DNA of 64,000 bases, taken from contig JAFKAC010000110.1 in assembly GCA_025766275.1 (NCBI GenBank), positions 1 through 64,000 of the forward strand, given 5' to 3'. Position numbers and translations under genes: made by a program. Numbering within the stretch: position 1 is the first letter of the stretch; every line of letters begins with the position of its first letter. The notes beneath the pieces are model-generated. The model made no database searches. It was not told the DNA's origin and worked only from the letters and a program-made list of their open reading frames with translations. Source of the stretch: Lactarius indigo (lineage: Eukaryota; Basidiomycota; Agaricomycetes; Russulales; Russulaceae). Shown piece after piece: positions 1 through 10,319 of the stretch.

Positions 1-1624
1 CTCAGTTCTAGAGAATTTGCCATTTCCTGGGCCAACAGCGTGCCGGTCATCTGCGAAGGCATCTTGTCAATGAAGCAAATCTTTCTTACTCCAGCATATT
101 TTATGCAGACGTTTGGAGATGAGGAGGTTGACGTCATTGATTGCGAGTCAGGGGATTTGAGGAAGGCACACTCAAGGACATCTGAGATTGTATGACACCC
201 GCCGAGAGCCACATGATCGAGTCTTGAAGGTTAAGGTTCGTTCCTCATTGCCTTATGTCACCGAAATGGGGTCCACCATTGGTGGGGTTGTCAGGACTGG
301 CCGTCTCAAGACACTTTTAGAGGCGGCAAATTTGCCGAAATATATGAAGAATTCGAAGATTGCTTGCCGTTTCCCCGCTTAACTCGTCTCAACGGCAGAG
401 ACAATTTGGCTGCACATTTTCCAGACGACGCGGGCTTGCCACCAGACCTAGGTAACAGCGGAGCTACCTGTTCGTACTCGATGGCTAAATGTAACGATGG
501 CGGTCTAGGCCCTAAGGTTTACTTTGGGCTCGCAGCTAAGCAGGATGACAATGGATCAACGCGACTCCATTGTGACCTCACTGACGCGGTCAATGTCTGT
601 GTGTTTGCTGCTCAACAGAGCGACGGATTCCCAGGGGGTGCCCGATGGGACATCTTTTCGCCTCAGGATACAACGCGGCTCAGACAAATCCTCTCCGTGC
701 ATACCGAGCCTGAGGACCCTGTCCTTGCCCAAAGCACGTATCTTACCCCTGCCCGATTGCGCGAGCTGGAACTTAGCCATGGCATCAAGGCGTACACATT
801 CTTCCAACATGAAGGAGACGCAGTCTTCATCCCTGCGGGATGTGCTCATCAGGTAAGTTGCAGCTTGATGCACGCCATGACCGTCAAAGACGTCGAGGGC
901 GTAGGTCAGCAATGTCACAGACGCCATTAAGATAGCCTGTGACTTTGTTTGCGTTGAGCACTTGTCAACCACTATCGGGCTGCGTCAGCCTTCCGTCAGC
1001 ATCGCATTTCTAAACAGTCTGGGGATGATGTCCTTCAGGTGTACACCACGCTTCTACATGCATGGTGTTCCCTTGTCAGGTTTCACAAATTATATTCGGA
1101 ACACCCTTACACGGATTTTGAAGGTGCGTGTTGTTCATATCCCCATCAATATTTCTACCCAAATTCAACAGAATGTGACGGGAATCTTAGCACCTTGGGT
1201 GGCGCAGATGCAAACTCGTTTGATGGCGCGATAAACGCCAAGACGGACTATGTACCTCCCCGTGCAGTGCCAATTAGTTCCGGTCCATCCCTGCGTACTA
1301 CGCATGGCTCTGGAAGCCGCAGACGTCGGAAGCCCGGACCTCGACGGAATGGAGAACTCAGCTGCCCTGTTCCCTCTTGCTCAAGGCAGAAATTTGCCCA
1401 TACCGGGCTGATTGATCACATGTAAGCCATCGTTCACGTGAATCGCCCCAGCCCTTGATGCAGTTCCCAGTAACTTTACCCACAAAAAGTATAAGCTGGA
1501 GGGCGGCGTCTTGAAGCGACTACGTGATACAGTTAATTGTTCTTTGGATGAGTTTTCGAAGACGGTTTTGGACCACGTTGAAAAACGGCACATTGAGATT
1601 GTCACCACGGAGTCGCAGCTCTAA
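1..1624 (+). CDS. KDM3-like JmjC histone demethylase with C-terminal C2H2 finger, 5' truncated by window edge
   Basis: This is the C-terminal part of a KDM3/JMJD1-type lysine demethylase, an Fe(II)/2-oxoglutarate oxygenase that acts on chromatin. Frame 1 from base 1 gives the family's pre-JmjC segment (FLTPAYF, then FGDEEVDVIDC). Frame 2 then gives LKVK, joined across an intron at 236-294 to DWPSQDTF, LPFP and NLAAHFP. The JmjC metal motif HCD is at 568-576 and the distal His lies in CAHQ at 847-849. A second intron (853-904) leads to VSNVTDAIKIACDFV and a DDVLQVYTTLLHAW helix. A third intron (1422-1470) completes a C-x4-C-x12-H-x4-H finger, and translation stops with TAA at 1622-1624. Frame breaks near 180 and near 1000 are not explained by clear introns, so the copy may be decayed or the assembly may contain indels. 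The family call is firm; exon edges are my own reading. Confidence 0.8.
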
Positions 1625-1912
1625 TTCATTCACCCCACTTTGTAGTCGCAGTCCCGAGGGTTATGTATTTCCCAGAATTGAACAAATAACACTACACAAG
1701 CCTCACACCTCGCCCGAAGTTGGCACTGAATTTTATTCGGTTCCTGTACTTGATGTACAAAACCCCAGGTGCGGAAGCAACGAGTGGCACGGGACGAATT
1801 GGGTTGACATCTAAACATTCCGCATTGTTGCCATCATTTATCTAAGCATTTCCCACACCAGCACCCGCCCTCGTCCATCTTTTATACTGTACTACAGTAT
1901 GCCTGATCCAAG
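1625..1912. other. Intergenic, 3' flank of the JmjC gene
   Basis: No convincing coding sequence is seen. The short frames here show no family signature. It is presumably the 3' UTR of the JmjC gene followed by spacer. Confidence 0.4.
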
Positions 1913-2212
1913 GCCTGATCACTCATTCGGACGGGACTACTGAGTCAGACGGTCACGCTTAGTCACGGTCCTATTTTGGAAGGTTTGGAACTCCGATCGA
2001 CTGAAGAGGCTAAGACCACTCGCGCACTTCCCTCCAATAGAGCCTTTTTTCTAACTTCGCAACACAACAAGATTTCAACAACAAAAAAAGGTTCGAGTAC
2101 ATTAAGGTGTAATACTAGACATTGTGTATTTAATGTTGTGAGGATCGAGTCAGAGGTGAGTGAGATAATTGATGTGTTGACTCAGTGGTCCCGTCCGGAT
2201 GAGTGATCAGGC
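1913..2212. mobile_element. 300-bp MITE with 35-bp terminal inverted repeats
   Basis: The ends are inverted copies of one another: 1913-1947 begins GCCTGATCACTCATTCGG and the reverse complement of 2178-2212 begins GCCTGATCACTCATCCGG. Only two or so mismatches occur over about 35 bp. The interior has no coding capacity. No target site duplication is obvious, so the superfamily is not assigned. Its size, perfect boundaries and non-coding interior fit a non-autonomous DNA transposon. Confidence 0.75.
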
Positions 2213-2770
2213 ATAGCATATTGTTTTGATTTGATGCCCTCCTCATATTCTGATGGCCGTGTAAATTCACTGATCGGTTTCACCTTGACTTTCACTGATG
2301 GCCCTCGCTGCTGAACTAGCGCCCAGTCTGGAGCGTATGTCCACCGTAGCGTAGCAGACCCAAGAGCAAACCAAGAAGTCAAGCAAGAAGTCGTACAAGT
2401 ACACTAAGTATAGCACATACAAAATGATTACATGTACAGTGCCTTGGCGTGAGCGCTATCCGGTCTCGGCTATTAGGTCTACGCGCGCGTATCATAGAGA
2501 CAAGGGATGCCTCCTGGGGGGCAGGATTATTTTTCGTCCCTCCACCTTTCACACTTGCTTCCACAAAATCATTCCCTCCTGCCCGCTGTGTTACATGGAT
2601 TGTTCCGACTTGTTTGCCACAAACAAACACTTTCGGGTTTGTGTTACCTTGCGGAGACGAAATTTGCCACATCGGGGCGCGCCGAGCAAGCGAGAATTTA
2701 AATTTTCACTTTTGCTTCCCGCTACTCCCCTCGTCAATGTCTACCTCTACCATCAGCTTACCTACCTCTT
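2213..2770. other. Intergenic, nothing recognised
   Basis: Overlapping short frames on both strands show no domain signature, splice pattern or repeat. Nothing can be assigned. Confidence 0.35.
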
Positions 2771-2771
2771 T

Positions 2772-3296
2772 GTCCCACGTCCTCACCACCTCCGCCCAGT
2801 GTTCCTCCTGGCCCATAGGCCCCTGAGCTGCGAGCCTCCTCCAGGCCACTAAACGCTCAGGGGAGCCGTCTCTGTACCGCGCGTTCCCAGGGTGTTAGGG
2901 GACTGCTCTCTCTGCCTGTTTGGCAACTCGCAGGCCGTGCCGTCTCCTTTTGGAGGTGGTCAATCCGGTGGTCAGTTGGAGACCTGATCCCGGGAAGCGG
3001 AAGCGAGGGAGGGAGGGGAGCGTGCTACCAATTGTCTCTGGTTTTTTTTCGTCCCATGTCACCACCTCCGCCCAATGTCTCTCCTGGCCCATAGGCCCCT
3101 GAGCTGTGAGCCTCCTCCAGGCCACTAAAAGCTCAGGGGAGCCGGTTTTTGTACCGCGCGTTCCCAGGGTGTTAAGGGACTGCCCCTTCTGCCTAATCGG
3201 CAACTCGCAGGCCGCGCCGTCTCCTTTTGGAGGTGGTTAATCCGGTGGTCAGTTGGAGACCTGTTCCCGGGAAGCGGAAGTGAGGGAGGGGGGGGA
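2772..3296. repeat. Tandem duplication, period 276 bp, two copies
   Basis: The block starting with CACCACCTCCGCCCA at 2784 recurs at 3060. Both copies share the segments around CTGGCCCATAGGCCCCTGAG, CTCCTTTTGGAGGTGGT and CCCGGGAAGCGGAAG. The copies differ by scattered substitutions. No protein is supported, because the open frames here are by-products of the GC-rich repeat. Confidence 0.8.
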
Positions 3297-3506
3297 GAGG
3301 GCCTGAAGCATATCCACAGTCTTTGTGCAGTACATGTGGAGTTTGTGTTTCGCCCCCCATTCCCATTCTCAACTTCCAGTGTTGCGCTCTGCCGAAGCTT
3401 GCAGTTTATGCTGTGAGCTTGAGCATGTGCATGACGTGTAGTACCTCGCCGAAGCTCATGGTCGTGATACTATGCAGCTTGAGCGTGTGTGCTCCTGGTT
3501 GTACCC

Positions 3507-3531
3507 CCCCTTTTTTTTTTTTTTTTTTTTT
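3507..3531. repeat. C/T homopolymer tract
   Basis: A run of C is followed by more than 20 T, after a C/T-rich segment. It is a simple low-complexity tract, prone to sequencing indels. Confidence 0.9.
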
Positions 3532-3639
3532 TCCACCTCCTTCGCTTTCCCCAGCCCCGGTTCCTGGCCGCTTTAACACTTGGAGAACATTACCGTCGTG
3601 ACTAGTAGCAAATGCGCAATATGGGGCTTGACTCCACCA

Positions 3640-4520
3640 ACGCTCTTCCTGGCTCTACAATCTCTGAGCCTCCTCTCGCCCAACACGCGTTTGGTGAGGT
3701 CGTACACTGTTCACACTTTAACCTATTGGTACTCGCATCACTTTTCTAAGGTGCTCGCTCATCTGGCTTGCACTCTTGAGCATATAGGACATTTTCGTGC
3801 GTGTCCTGGTAGCACTCCACGACAGGAGCCATCATATTTGTGGTCCACGTCGACGGTATCCTCACCGTGTGAGATTGAGCGCTTCAAAACTGAGCTGACC
3901 CCCTGATGGGAAATCTCCAACCTCGGCCCACGGAAATACGCCCTCGGTATAGGTATCACCTTTAGTGGTGAGAAACGAACCATCTCATTGTCTCAGACGG
4001 CCCTCATAGACCCCGTTGTTGGAGAGTTTGGCCAGTCCTCAGCTCATCCGGCAGACACCTCTATAGTCGCGGGTTTACAACCGCAACGTCCTGACCTGAC
4101 CGCTCCTTGTACCATCAGACATCGCCGACTGGGCATCACGTACGCTTTACCGCTCTCTAGTTGAAGGCCTCATGTATATCGCTGTCGCCACCCGCCCGAC
4201 ATACCCTATGCCGTCGGCTACCTGGCCGCCTTCTGCGACTTCTATCTGCCGAAACACTGGTCTGCGGCCATACGCGTGGTCCGATATCTCAAAGCAACGT
4301 GTTCCGTCTGTCTGGAACTTGGTGACTTTAATCAACCTCGGCTTCTCGGCTACTCCGACTCCGACTACACGAATTGCACGAAGACCAGTCGCTCAATTGG
4401 GGGCTACTGCTTTCCACTCGGCCGCCCAGCGAGTCTCAGATCATTGGTGTCACGTAGTACGTACCCATTCTCACAGCTCACCCCCCACATGGTCTCACAC
4501 TCTTCATTGCCATCGCCCTA
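3640..4520 (+). pseudogene. Decayed Copia retrotransposon relic (RT and RNase H)
   Basis: Scattered frames recall the C-terminal half of a Ty1/Copia polyprotein. A YVDD-like FVVHVDGILTV lies near 3835-3865. It is followed by the linker SGEKRTISLSQTALIDPV near 3963-4015, then VVRYLKATCS, LLGYSDSDYTNC and TSRSIGGYCF (about 4280-4420). That is the family order YVDD, connection, RVLRYLKGT, GYSDADYA and SIGGY. Frameshifts and stops separate the pieces, and no LTRs flank them. This is an old degenerate copy unrelated to the intact Copia A at 26-33 kb. Confidence 0.7.
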
Positions 4521-4710
4521 TGTAAGGTGAAGGAGACCACCGGGGCCTGCCTCGGCAAGGGTACCGTCGCGGTTGTTGCTTGCCTATTTTAACACTGAAC
4601 GTCAGGCGACCAAAGGACTCGACAAGTGGTCTACGTTCGAGCCGCTGATTCATGTTGTTTTTTTCTCGCGTTATCGCTGATATCCCCGCCGCGGACATAA
4701 ACGCGTACAA

Positions 4711-5050
4711 GTGTTAACCTTTCCTTCAGCCAACGTCTCACTCGCCCTCGCACGCACGCGCTTTGACTTGTTCGTCTCAATGGCGGTTATCATCCTATGG
4801 AACGATCTCTACAGTGCCCAGAGAATACAACGGACCCTTGTGGAGTGGCGCATTCGGGCGCACTTTGTGAAAAAGAGTCCGGAAGCGGAACGTGAAGTTC
4901 GCGTTCATAAGGTGAGTTCCTACGCACCTTTAACACCCCGGTACTCGCAATAACTTGCAGGCCTACAGGCTGGCACGGCGAAAGTGGCGCGGCAGAATGG
5001 GGCGGTCATATTACCGTCGACTTCTGTACGCGCGCCGGGGGCCCATGTGA
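4711..5050 (+). CDS. Hypothetical Arg-rich protein, two exons
   Basis: I do not recognise this gene. A frame whose first ATG is at 4780 reads into a clean GT-AG intron at 4912-4960 (GTGAGT to TTGCAG). It continues as 30 codons ending with TGA at 5048-5050. The predicted C-terminus is very basic (Arg/Lys-rich, with an R-R-x-Y-x-R pattern), and the region before it is a charged helix. A T-rich acceptor ending at 4729 suggests that an upstream exon is possible. It lies between a Copia relic and a dispersed repeat, so it may itself derive from a transposon. Confidence 0.35.
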
Positions 5051-5216
5051 CGACACGCCATGTGTACCGTACAGAGGCGCATACGAATGTAAGTTCATCG
5101 AATCGTATGCGTATCTATACTGATGTCTATCTGGGAGATAGGCTACTAAGAGAATATGGTGGCGCCGTTCGCGCAACTACCCACTTTAGAGTAAATATTA
5201 GGACGTTCCTACTTAT

Positions 5217-5745
5217 ATTCGGTCTTCTTTTTCCCTTAGACCTTTTCTTCGTCTCGGGAAACCTGGAACCCGGTAACCTCAATTGCCCCCTCGTCGCCGT
5301 CCCTCCCCGTTACCTCGCCGTCGTATCACCGCTGCTGCCGCCGACGTCCCATCGTCGCCTCTCCATCGCGTTACCCGTCGCCACTGTGATTGGGGGTTCG
5401 CGCGGTTCGCAGTGGCAGATGCCCCGGCCTGGTGGTGGTAGCGCCAGCAAGCCCCACAAACGGCGAAAAGGCTAAGTCTATTCAACATGACTGCAAAGTA
5501 CTCAATACCTGTACTCTGTCTCAGCACGAGAGCCGAGGCACAACCGCAGCACGCCAACCCACAAGCGACGAGCAAATTACTCATTCTCGAATGCGAAGCC
5601 GAGGCACAACTCGTATGGGTCGGCGATGGGTCGCGCGAGTTGTGCTCAGTACGCAGACGTGTCTGCCCGGTTCTGTACTATCTATAGGGTATACTGTACA
5701 GTAGTTTAAACAATTTTATTCATCGTGCGCACTACATACTCGAGT
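5217..5745 (+). repeat. Dispersed repeat, copy 1
   Basis: This segment is clearly homologous to the reverse complement of 16970-17478. Shared blocks include GGAAACCTGGAACCC, TACCTCGC, GTCCCATCG, AGCAAG-CCCACAAA, GCCGAGGCACAA, TACTATCTATA and ACTGTACAGTAGT. Divergence is moderate with several indels. The several short frames here are not conserved between the copies, so it is non-coding. No terminal repeats or target duplication were identified. Confidence 0.75.
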
Positions 5746-6990
5746 ACGAGTCTCGGCCAGGGAATTCTGTATTCGTACCAACGTGTACGAGTCGAGAACG
5801 AGTGGCTCTTCGGAAATTTCCGACGAGTGCTCGTACTCGCAAGTATTCTCTAGACACACTGGCAACACACTCTACCACGTCACCTTTGTCGATATGATCC
5901 TCATTATATTGTGTGATATTACATCTGTGCATGCTAGAGAACATAGGGTATTTATTTTGGGAAGAATACCAGGAAAGTAGTACTGCCAGTGATCTTCACG
6001 CTCGTTTGCCTAACTAGTACATGTCTGTTGAGGTCACGACACCTAGTACTGTACGTCACGTGACAGGACTCGCATCCGTTTCCGTTCGTTTCCCTCAGAT
6101 TCTTCTACTCTTCGCCGAGGAGCTAAGGGTAACCGTTCACAACGTTCACTAGCTTTCCGTTTTTACATCCCCGTAGAATTGGTTTTTTCTCTCTATTCGC
6201 TCTCGCTCTTCATATATATGTTCTCCATACAGGGCCATACCTATTTGCCTTGCTTGATCGGACCTGTATTGCGAATGATGTAATTTATGAAGGCTTAGTC
6301 CCTTACAATGGTTGCGGATTGGCGCACCCACACTTGAGACGCTATTGAGATGATGGCCTAGAACTCGCCAGAGGTGACAACAATCATGTCGTCGACCAAG
6401 ACCTAATCTAAACCATTCAAATCACACCGTTCTCTCTCAGGTTTATCGATTTACCATGGGTCTGTGACCTCTCCTCCCATATGCTTATGCTTCCTCGTGG
6501 ACAGATTGTCATCGATCGAACCTGACTCGCGCTGGGATCAAAGGAAAGGGCATAGGCGATGCGCAGATTTATTCAGCAAGAAAGAGGCAGTCTGCCCACA
6601 CAAACTCGGTACCTACGATCGAAATGAGAAGAGGGGGGGAAAGAGTGAGTAGGAGTAATTAAACAAGGGCGAAAAGGATGGAACGTGAGGAGAACAGAAC
6701 GAGAATGGGAACGGGAACTGGAACGGAACGCGACGGCGGAGTGAAAGAACAAGAGGTGGCAAATCGGGAAGCACAGAGGAAGTTGCTAGTGAGGCCTAGT
6801 GATGGGAGGGCCAAAGTGATTGTATCGTATGGGGTGGAAACTGGAACAAACAGAGTAGGGGGAGACGGTAGGGAGAATCAATATTCAATTCGGGAGCGAT
6901 ATGCGAACGCAAGTCCGACGAACCACTAAAGCTGCAGCTAGACCTCACTCTCCGGTGCTCCTAGTCCTGGCTACACCCCCTGGTTTGCGA
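5746..6990. other. Intergenic, nothing recognised
   Basis: The stretch has GTACTCG-like palindromic words near 5735-5845 and a purine-rich tract near 6640-6760. No supported gene or RNA was found. Confidence 0.35.
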
Positions 6991-7512
6991 CTATATGTAG
7001 GCGGGATCAACGGGCCGTATGCGAAAACGTGAATGCACGAGATTGCTCCCTCTGGACTCGTTGCGTTTTTTCATCCCAGGCTGTTTGCCATGGGCCTGAG
7101 TTTGGCCATCCTCTGCATAAGAGGGAGGCTCTGGGTTGCCTCTTTTGCGCTCCTGCATCCCAGGTTGTTCGTCATCGGCCTGAGTTCGGCTATCCTCCAC
7201 ACCGGAGGGAGCCACTGGTATCCCTGAGGTAGAATGAAGCGCAACGTCGCGCTCAAGGTCGCGGATTTCTTCGGTAAGAGCTAAGGCCTTACAATCCCTC
7301 CAATAGGAGGGTTTCGGTTTCGGCCGGTGGGGCCCGCAGCTCATCATGGCTAATTTTGGACGGCGTTTAGGCGGGACGGGTTTTGGGAGCAGCTTGGATG
7401 ACTGCCTGGTGGCCACCATGCTGAACGTGCTTGAAGGCGCGTGCATGTAGTCGTGGGTTAAAAGGTAGAGGAGTGGAAGGAGAGAGAAGAGGAGTAGTCG
7501 AGAATAATGCAA
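6991..7512 (-). CDS. Hypothetical protein with internal 25-residue duplication
   Basis: I do not recognise the protein. The first in-frame codon at 7512 is a TTG; genuine ATG candidates are the codons preceding HAPSS and VATRQ (the latter at 7419). The middle is Lys/Pro/Arg-rich (KPVPPKRRPK). The C-terminal half contains two related units, each with a TQA-x-x-x-QPGM core. It could be a small orphan protein or a chance frame in a repeat-bearing region. Confidence 0.35.
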   Translation of the reverse strand: MHYSRLLLFSLLPLLYLLTHDYMHAPSSTFSMVATRQSSKLLPKPVPPKRRPKLAMMSCGPHRPKPKPSYWRDCKALALTEEIRDLERDVALHSTSGIPVAPSGVEDSRTQADDEQPGMQERKRGNPEPPSYAEDGQTQAHGKQPGMKKRNESRGSNLVHSRFRIRPVDPAYI

Positions 7513-8034
7513 GCGAACGCACTGTGGTTCGATCGGTGAAAGAAATTGACTGGGATTGAAATAATTGTGGTGGTTAGGATGATTTGATCCCCAGCAAAAG
7601 CGTAGAATCAGAATATATTTATTGGGCCCTCCCTTGATCTCCTACACGCGCTCGGTGGATCTGACTCAGGATTACAGTACATACAGTACATGCAAGTGAT
7701 TTGCCAGGATAACACTTCATAGAGATAGTTCATATATTATCATATCGACTCCAAAAGTCTGATTGGAAAAATATTGTGTCGATGTTTTGTTATTCACGAT
7801 TTGGTAAACTTTTTGAAACTCCCAACTCGTGATAGTAAGTACCAGCGCCTGATGCCAAAATGTCAACTAATTTAGAGGATGTTGCTGAGTGCTTCGGCCG
7901 GAGCTTTCATATCCGGCACATACACCACATGCAACAGCTCTGAGTGCCATGGTAGTCAATTGTGACATGAAAGGCGGCACACATGGTGCAGAGGCTTTCT
8001 CAACACAACGGATGAAGAGATATTCAATGCTGTC
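7513..8034. other. Intergenic, nothing recognised
   Basis: AT-rich spacer with a short direct repeat of GTACATACAGTACATG type near 7676-7690. No gene is supported. Confidence 0.35.
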
Positions 8035-8301
8035 ATGGAGGCTAAACAGGCACAGGAAGAGTGCCAGAGTGGTCAGGACAAGTCGGACACCATTTCCGAA
8101 GACATCCCAATGGACCCAATCCCACCGCGTGCTGAGGCACACCGTGCAGCAAAGACTCTCAGCCGCTATACAAAGGACAAGAACGACCCATTCCTCCAGC
8201 AGTTGGACTCGACGACGCTGGTGACATTCGGGTGGCGGACATGTGCTCTTGAGATGGAATACATGAGGGCCAGTAGAATAACATCATATTTTGTTCGGTA
8301 A
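8035..8301 (+). pseudogene. C-terminal tail of a DDE-type transposase, fragment
   Basis: The frame holds an acidic linker followed by AAKTLSRYTKDKNDPFLQQL, TTLVTFGWRTC and MRASRITSYF. This arrangement recalls the tail of fungal CENP-B/Tigger-like DDE-1 proteins (lysine-rich helix, F-G-R-T, then a K-x-T-x-I-x-x-F end). No helix-turn-helix or catalytic DDE core is present around it, so only a fragment survives. The assignment rests on resemblance of a short tail and is tentative. Confidence 0.35.
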
Positions 8302-8701
8302 ATACAACGCTCGAATCAATTCTAGACAAAAAAATTGAGGTGGGTTTGTCTTGCACGTGACTCAGGCCCATTTTTCAAGTCGCGAATACGTTCTTCGATT
8401 CGTTTGGGGCCCCATCTCAGGGGTAGTTATAGGTACAAGTACAGTAGTATAGAGCGAAATTTCAATAACTTTTTGGAGTGTCTTGTAAGGCTCATCGGAA
8501 ACACGCACGGACCTTCGGGCATTTGTACAGTAATTCGGGGACGACACTGGACCACGAGACTGTCGCGCTTGCCTCTCATTCGAGGCTACAAAAACACAGT
8601 CATGTAAGCGCGAGAACATTCGAGAGAATGAATCATAGCTGCTATAAGCAGCTTTCCGAATCTGCAAATCAAGAATGAACGAGACGGAAACATTTCATTG
8701 C

Positions 8702-9523
8702 CACTGAGGGGCATTCCAAAAATTATCGGGCATACGCCCCGAGGCTGAACGTGGTACGCGCGGACGCAACCGCCGCTTGGGCCTCTAGCGGAATAAATCC
8801 GCCATCAGGTGTCTCCCGAAGGGGTATGGGTTATCAGAGAGTCGACGCTACCTCTTTTTTTTTTGACACTTTGTTGACAGTTGTGCTGACACTTTGCTCG
8901 CGTAGCACATTCAGTTGACAGATTGCCCTTCACGAAGTACATTTGGTTGATGACATGATGACAGATTGCTCGGCAAATTCCACCAGTCTGGCTAGTGACC
9001 ACGGACCGGTCACTGCGGCGTGACAGGAGACTTGGGACGGGAGTGGAGTGGCACAGTATATCAACTTGTTCGGCCACTTCTGAACCCCCTTTACCCTTTA
9101 CCTCGTTTAGCACCCCTCCCCCCTGGGGACGGGGAAGGCAAGCAGCTGGTGCCGACCCTGGTGCCGCGCCTGTCCTCCCCGCATCCTGATGCCCCGCACC
9201 CCCCCTCACCCTGCCTTACCGGCATGGGGGCGGGGAGGGCAAGCAGCTGGTGCCGACCCTGGTGCCGCGCCTGCCCTCCCCGCACCCCGATGCCCCGCAC
9301 CCCCTCTCACCCTACCTTGCTGGGGCGGAGGCAGGGAGGGCAAGCAGCTGGTGCTGGCAGCGCTGACCTCTGGTGCTCTCCCCACGGTCGCGCCCATATC
9401 TTGTTCGTCGTCTTATTTGACGCCCGTAATTTAGGGCATGATGTTGCAAACCTTCTTGCCGAGATTGCGCGGGGGGTTTCTCTGAAGCGCCTGTCTCCTT
9501 AATGGGTGGAATGCCCTAAGTGA
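8702..9523. mobile_element. Possible terminal-inverted-repeat element
   Basis: The left end (CACTGAGGGGCATTCC at about 8702) and the reverse complement of the right end (CACTTAGGGCATTCC, ending about 9523) form an imperfect inverted repeat with one gap. The interior holds a GC-rich minisatellite and a 48-bp piece related to the 17-kb dispersed repeat. No target duplication is visible, so this is only a candidate. Confidence 0.35.
9105..9395. repeat. GC-rich minisatellite, about 101-bp period, nearly 3 copies
   Basis: The word GCAAGCAGCTGGTGC begins near 9138, 9240 and 9340, followed each time by GACCCTGGTGCCGCGCC or a close variant. The intervening C-rich blocks differ slightly. All long frames crossing it on either strand simply translate the repeat. 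Confidence 0.85.
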
Positions 9524-9852
9524 ATGATACACGTGAGCAATGGCTAGGAGCAGTCAGATCGCTGCAGCGCACCAGAAAACAAAGTCCACCTCGGCACGCC
9601 ATTGTCGAGCCACCCCAGGGTGCGAAAAAGATGGGGAATGTTGATGTACGCCGTGAGTGTGTGTCCCATACAAAGAAGGCTTCGTCGACGGGGATGAAGC
9701 TGCCCAGAAAATACCAATTGGAAAATACCCCAGATAGCGAGATAGAGGTGCATCGGGCTCTGGTATGCAAGCTCACTGCAGTCGCGGCACTGAACTTTGT
9801 GACCACGCGCTGAACAATTTTTTTTAGTAATCAGCGTAAAGAAGGAAAATTA

Positions 9853-10130
9853 CAGCAAAATCCAAAATGGGGGGCCCCTTGTGACCACATTAGGCATACA
9901 GGCTGAGCCTGAAAGGGTGTTCTGTTAAGTGGGATAACCTTAACTTTGCCGACCCTTTGCTGAAATAACTATTTTATACCCTCGATAACTATTTTATAAC
10001 TATATATTCGTGAGATACCAAATTTCCCAAGAATTTTAGACTACACTTAATTATGAACCCCGCACGTCAAATTTGGAGGTCAGCTGTTGTCCATTTTTAC
10101 TCAAGGGGCCCCCCATTTTGGATTTTGCTG
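9853..10130. mobile_element. 278-bp MITE with perfect 29-bp TIRs and TA duplication
   Basis: The left terminus begins CAGCAAAATCCAAAATGG at 9853 and is exactly inverted at 10102-10130. The central GGGGGGCCCC is part of the repeat. TA dinucleotides flank both ends (9851-9852 and 10131-10132), as expected for Tc1/mariner-superfamily insertions. The interior is AT-rich and non-coding. This is a non-autonomous element with intact ends. Confidence 0.85.
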
Positions 10131-10319
10131 TAGAAGGAAAGGAAGGGAATTCGAGCAGCAGTGTGACCGGGTGATTGAAACCCAGAGGCAGAACGAAAAC
10201 AAATTAAAATTGAGGGTGCTAGGAAAGACTTGGGTGAGTGTATCTACGCTGCAATTGGGTAGGTTGGAGGGAGCTGACGAAGATCTTGACGCGTACAGAG
10301 GGGTAAGTGAGATGAGGCG

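Noticed and set aside
4984..5475. 163-codon plus-strand frame
   Set aside because: It runs through the dispersed repeat, and its reading frame is not conserved in the second copy at 17 kb.
9020..9502. Long open frames across the GC-rich minisatellite on both strands
   Set aside because: They only translate the 101-bp repeat and start at non-ATG or repeat-borne codons.
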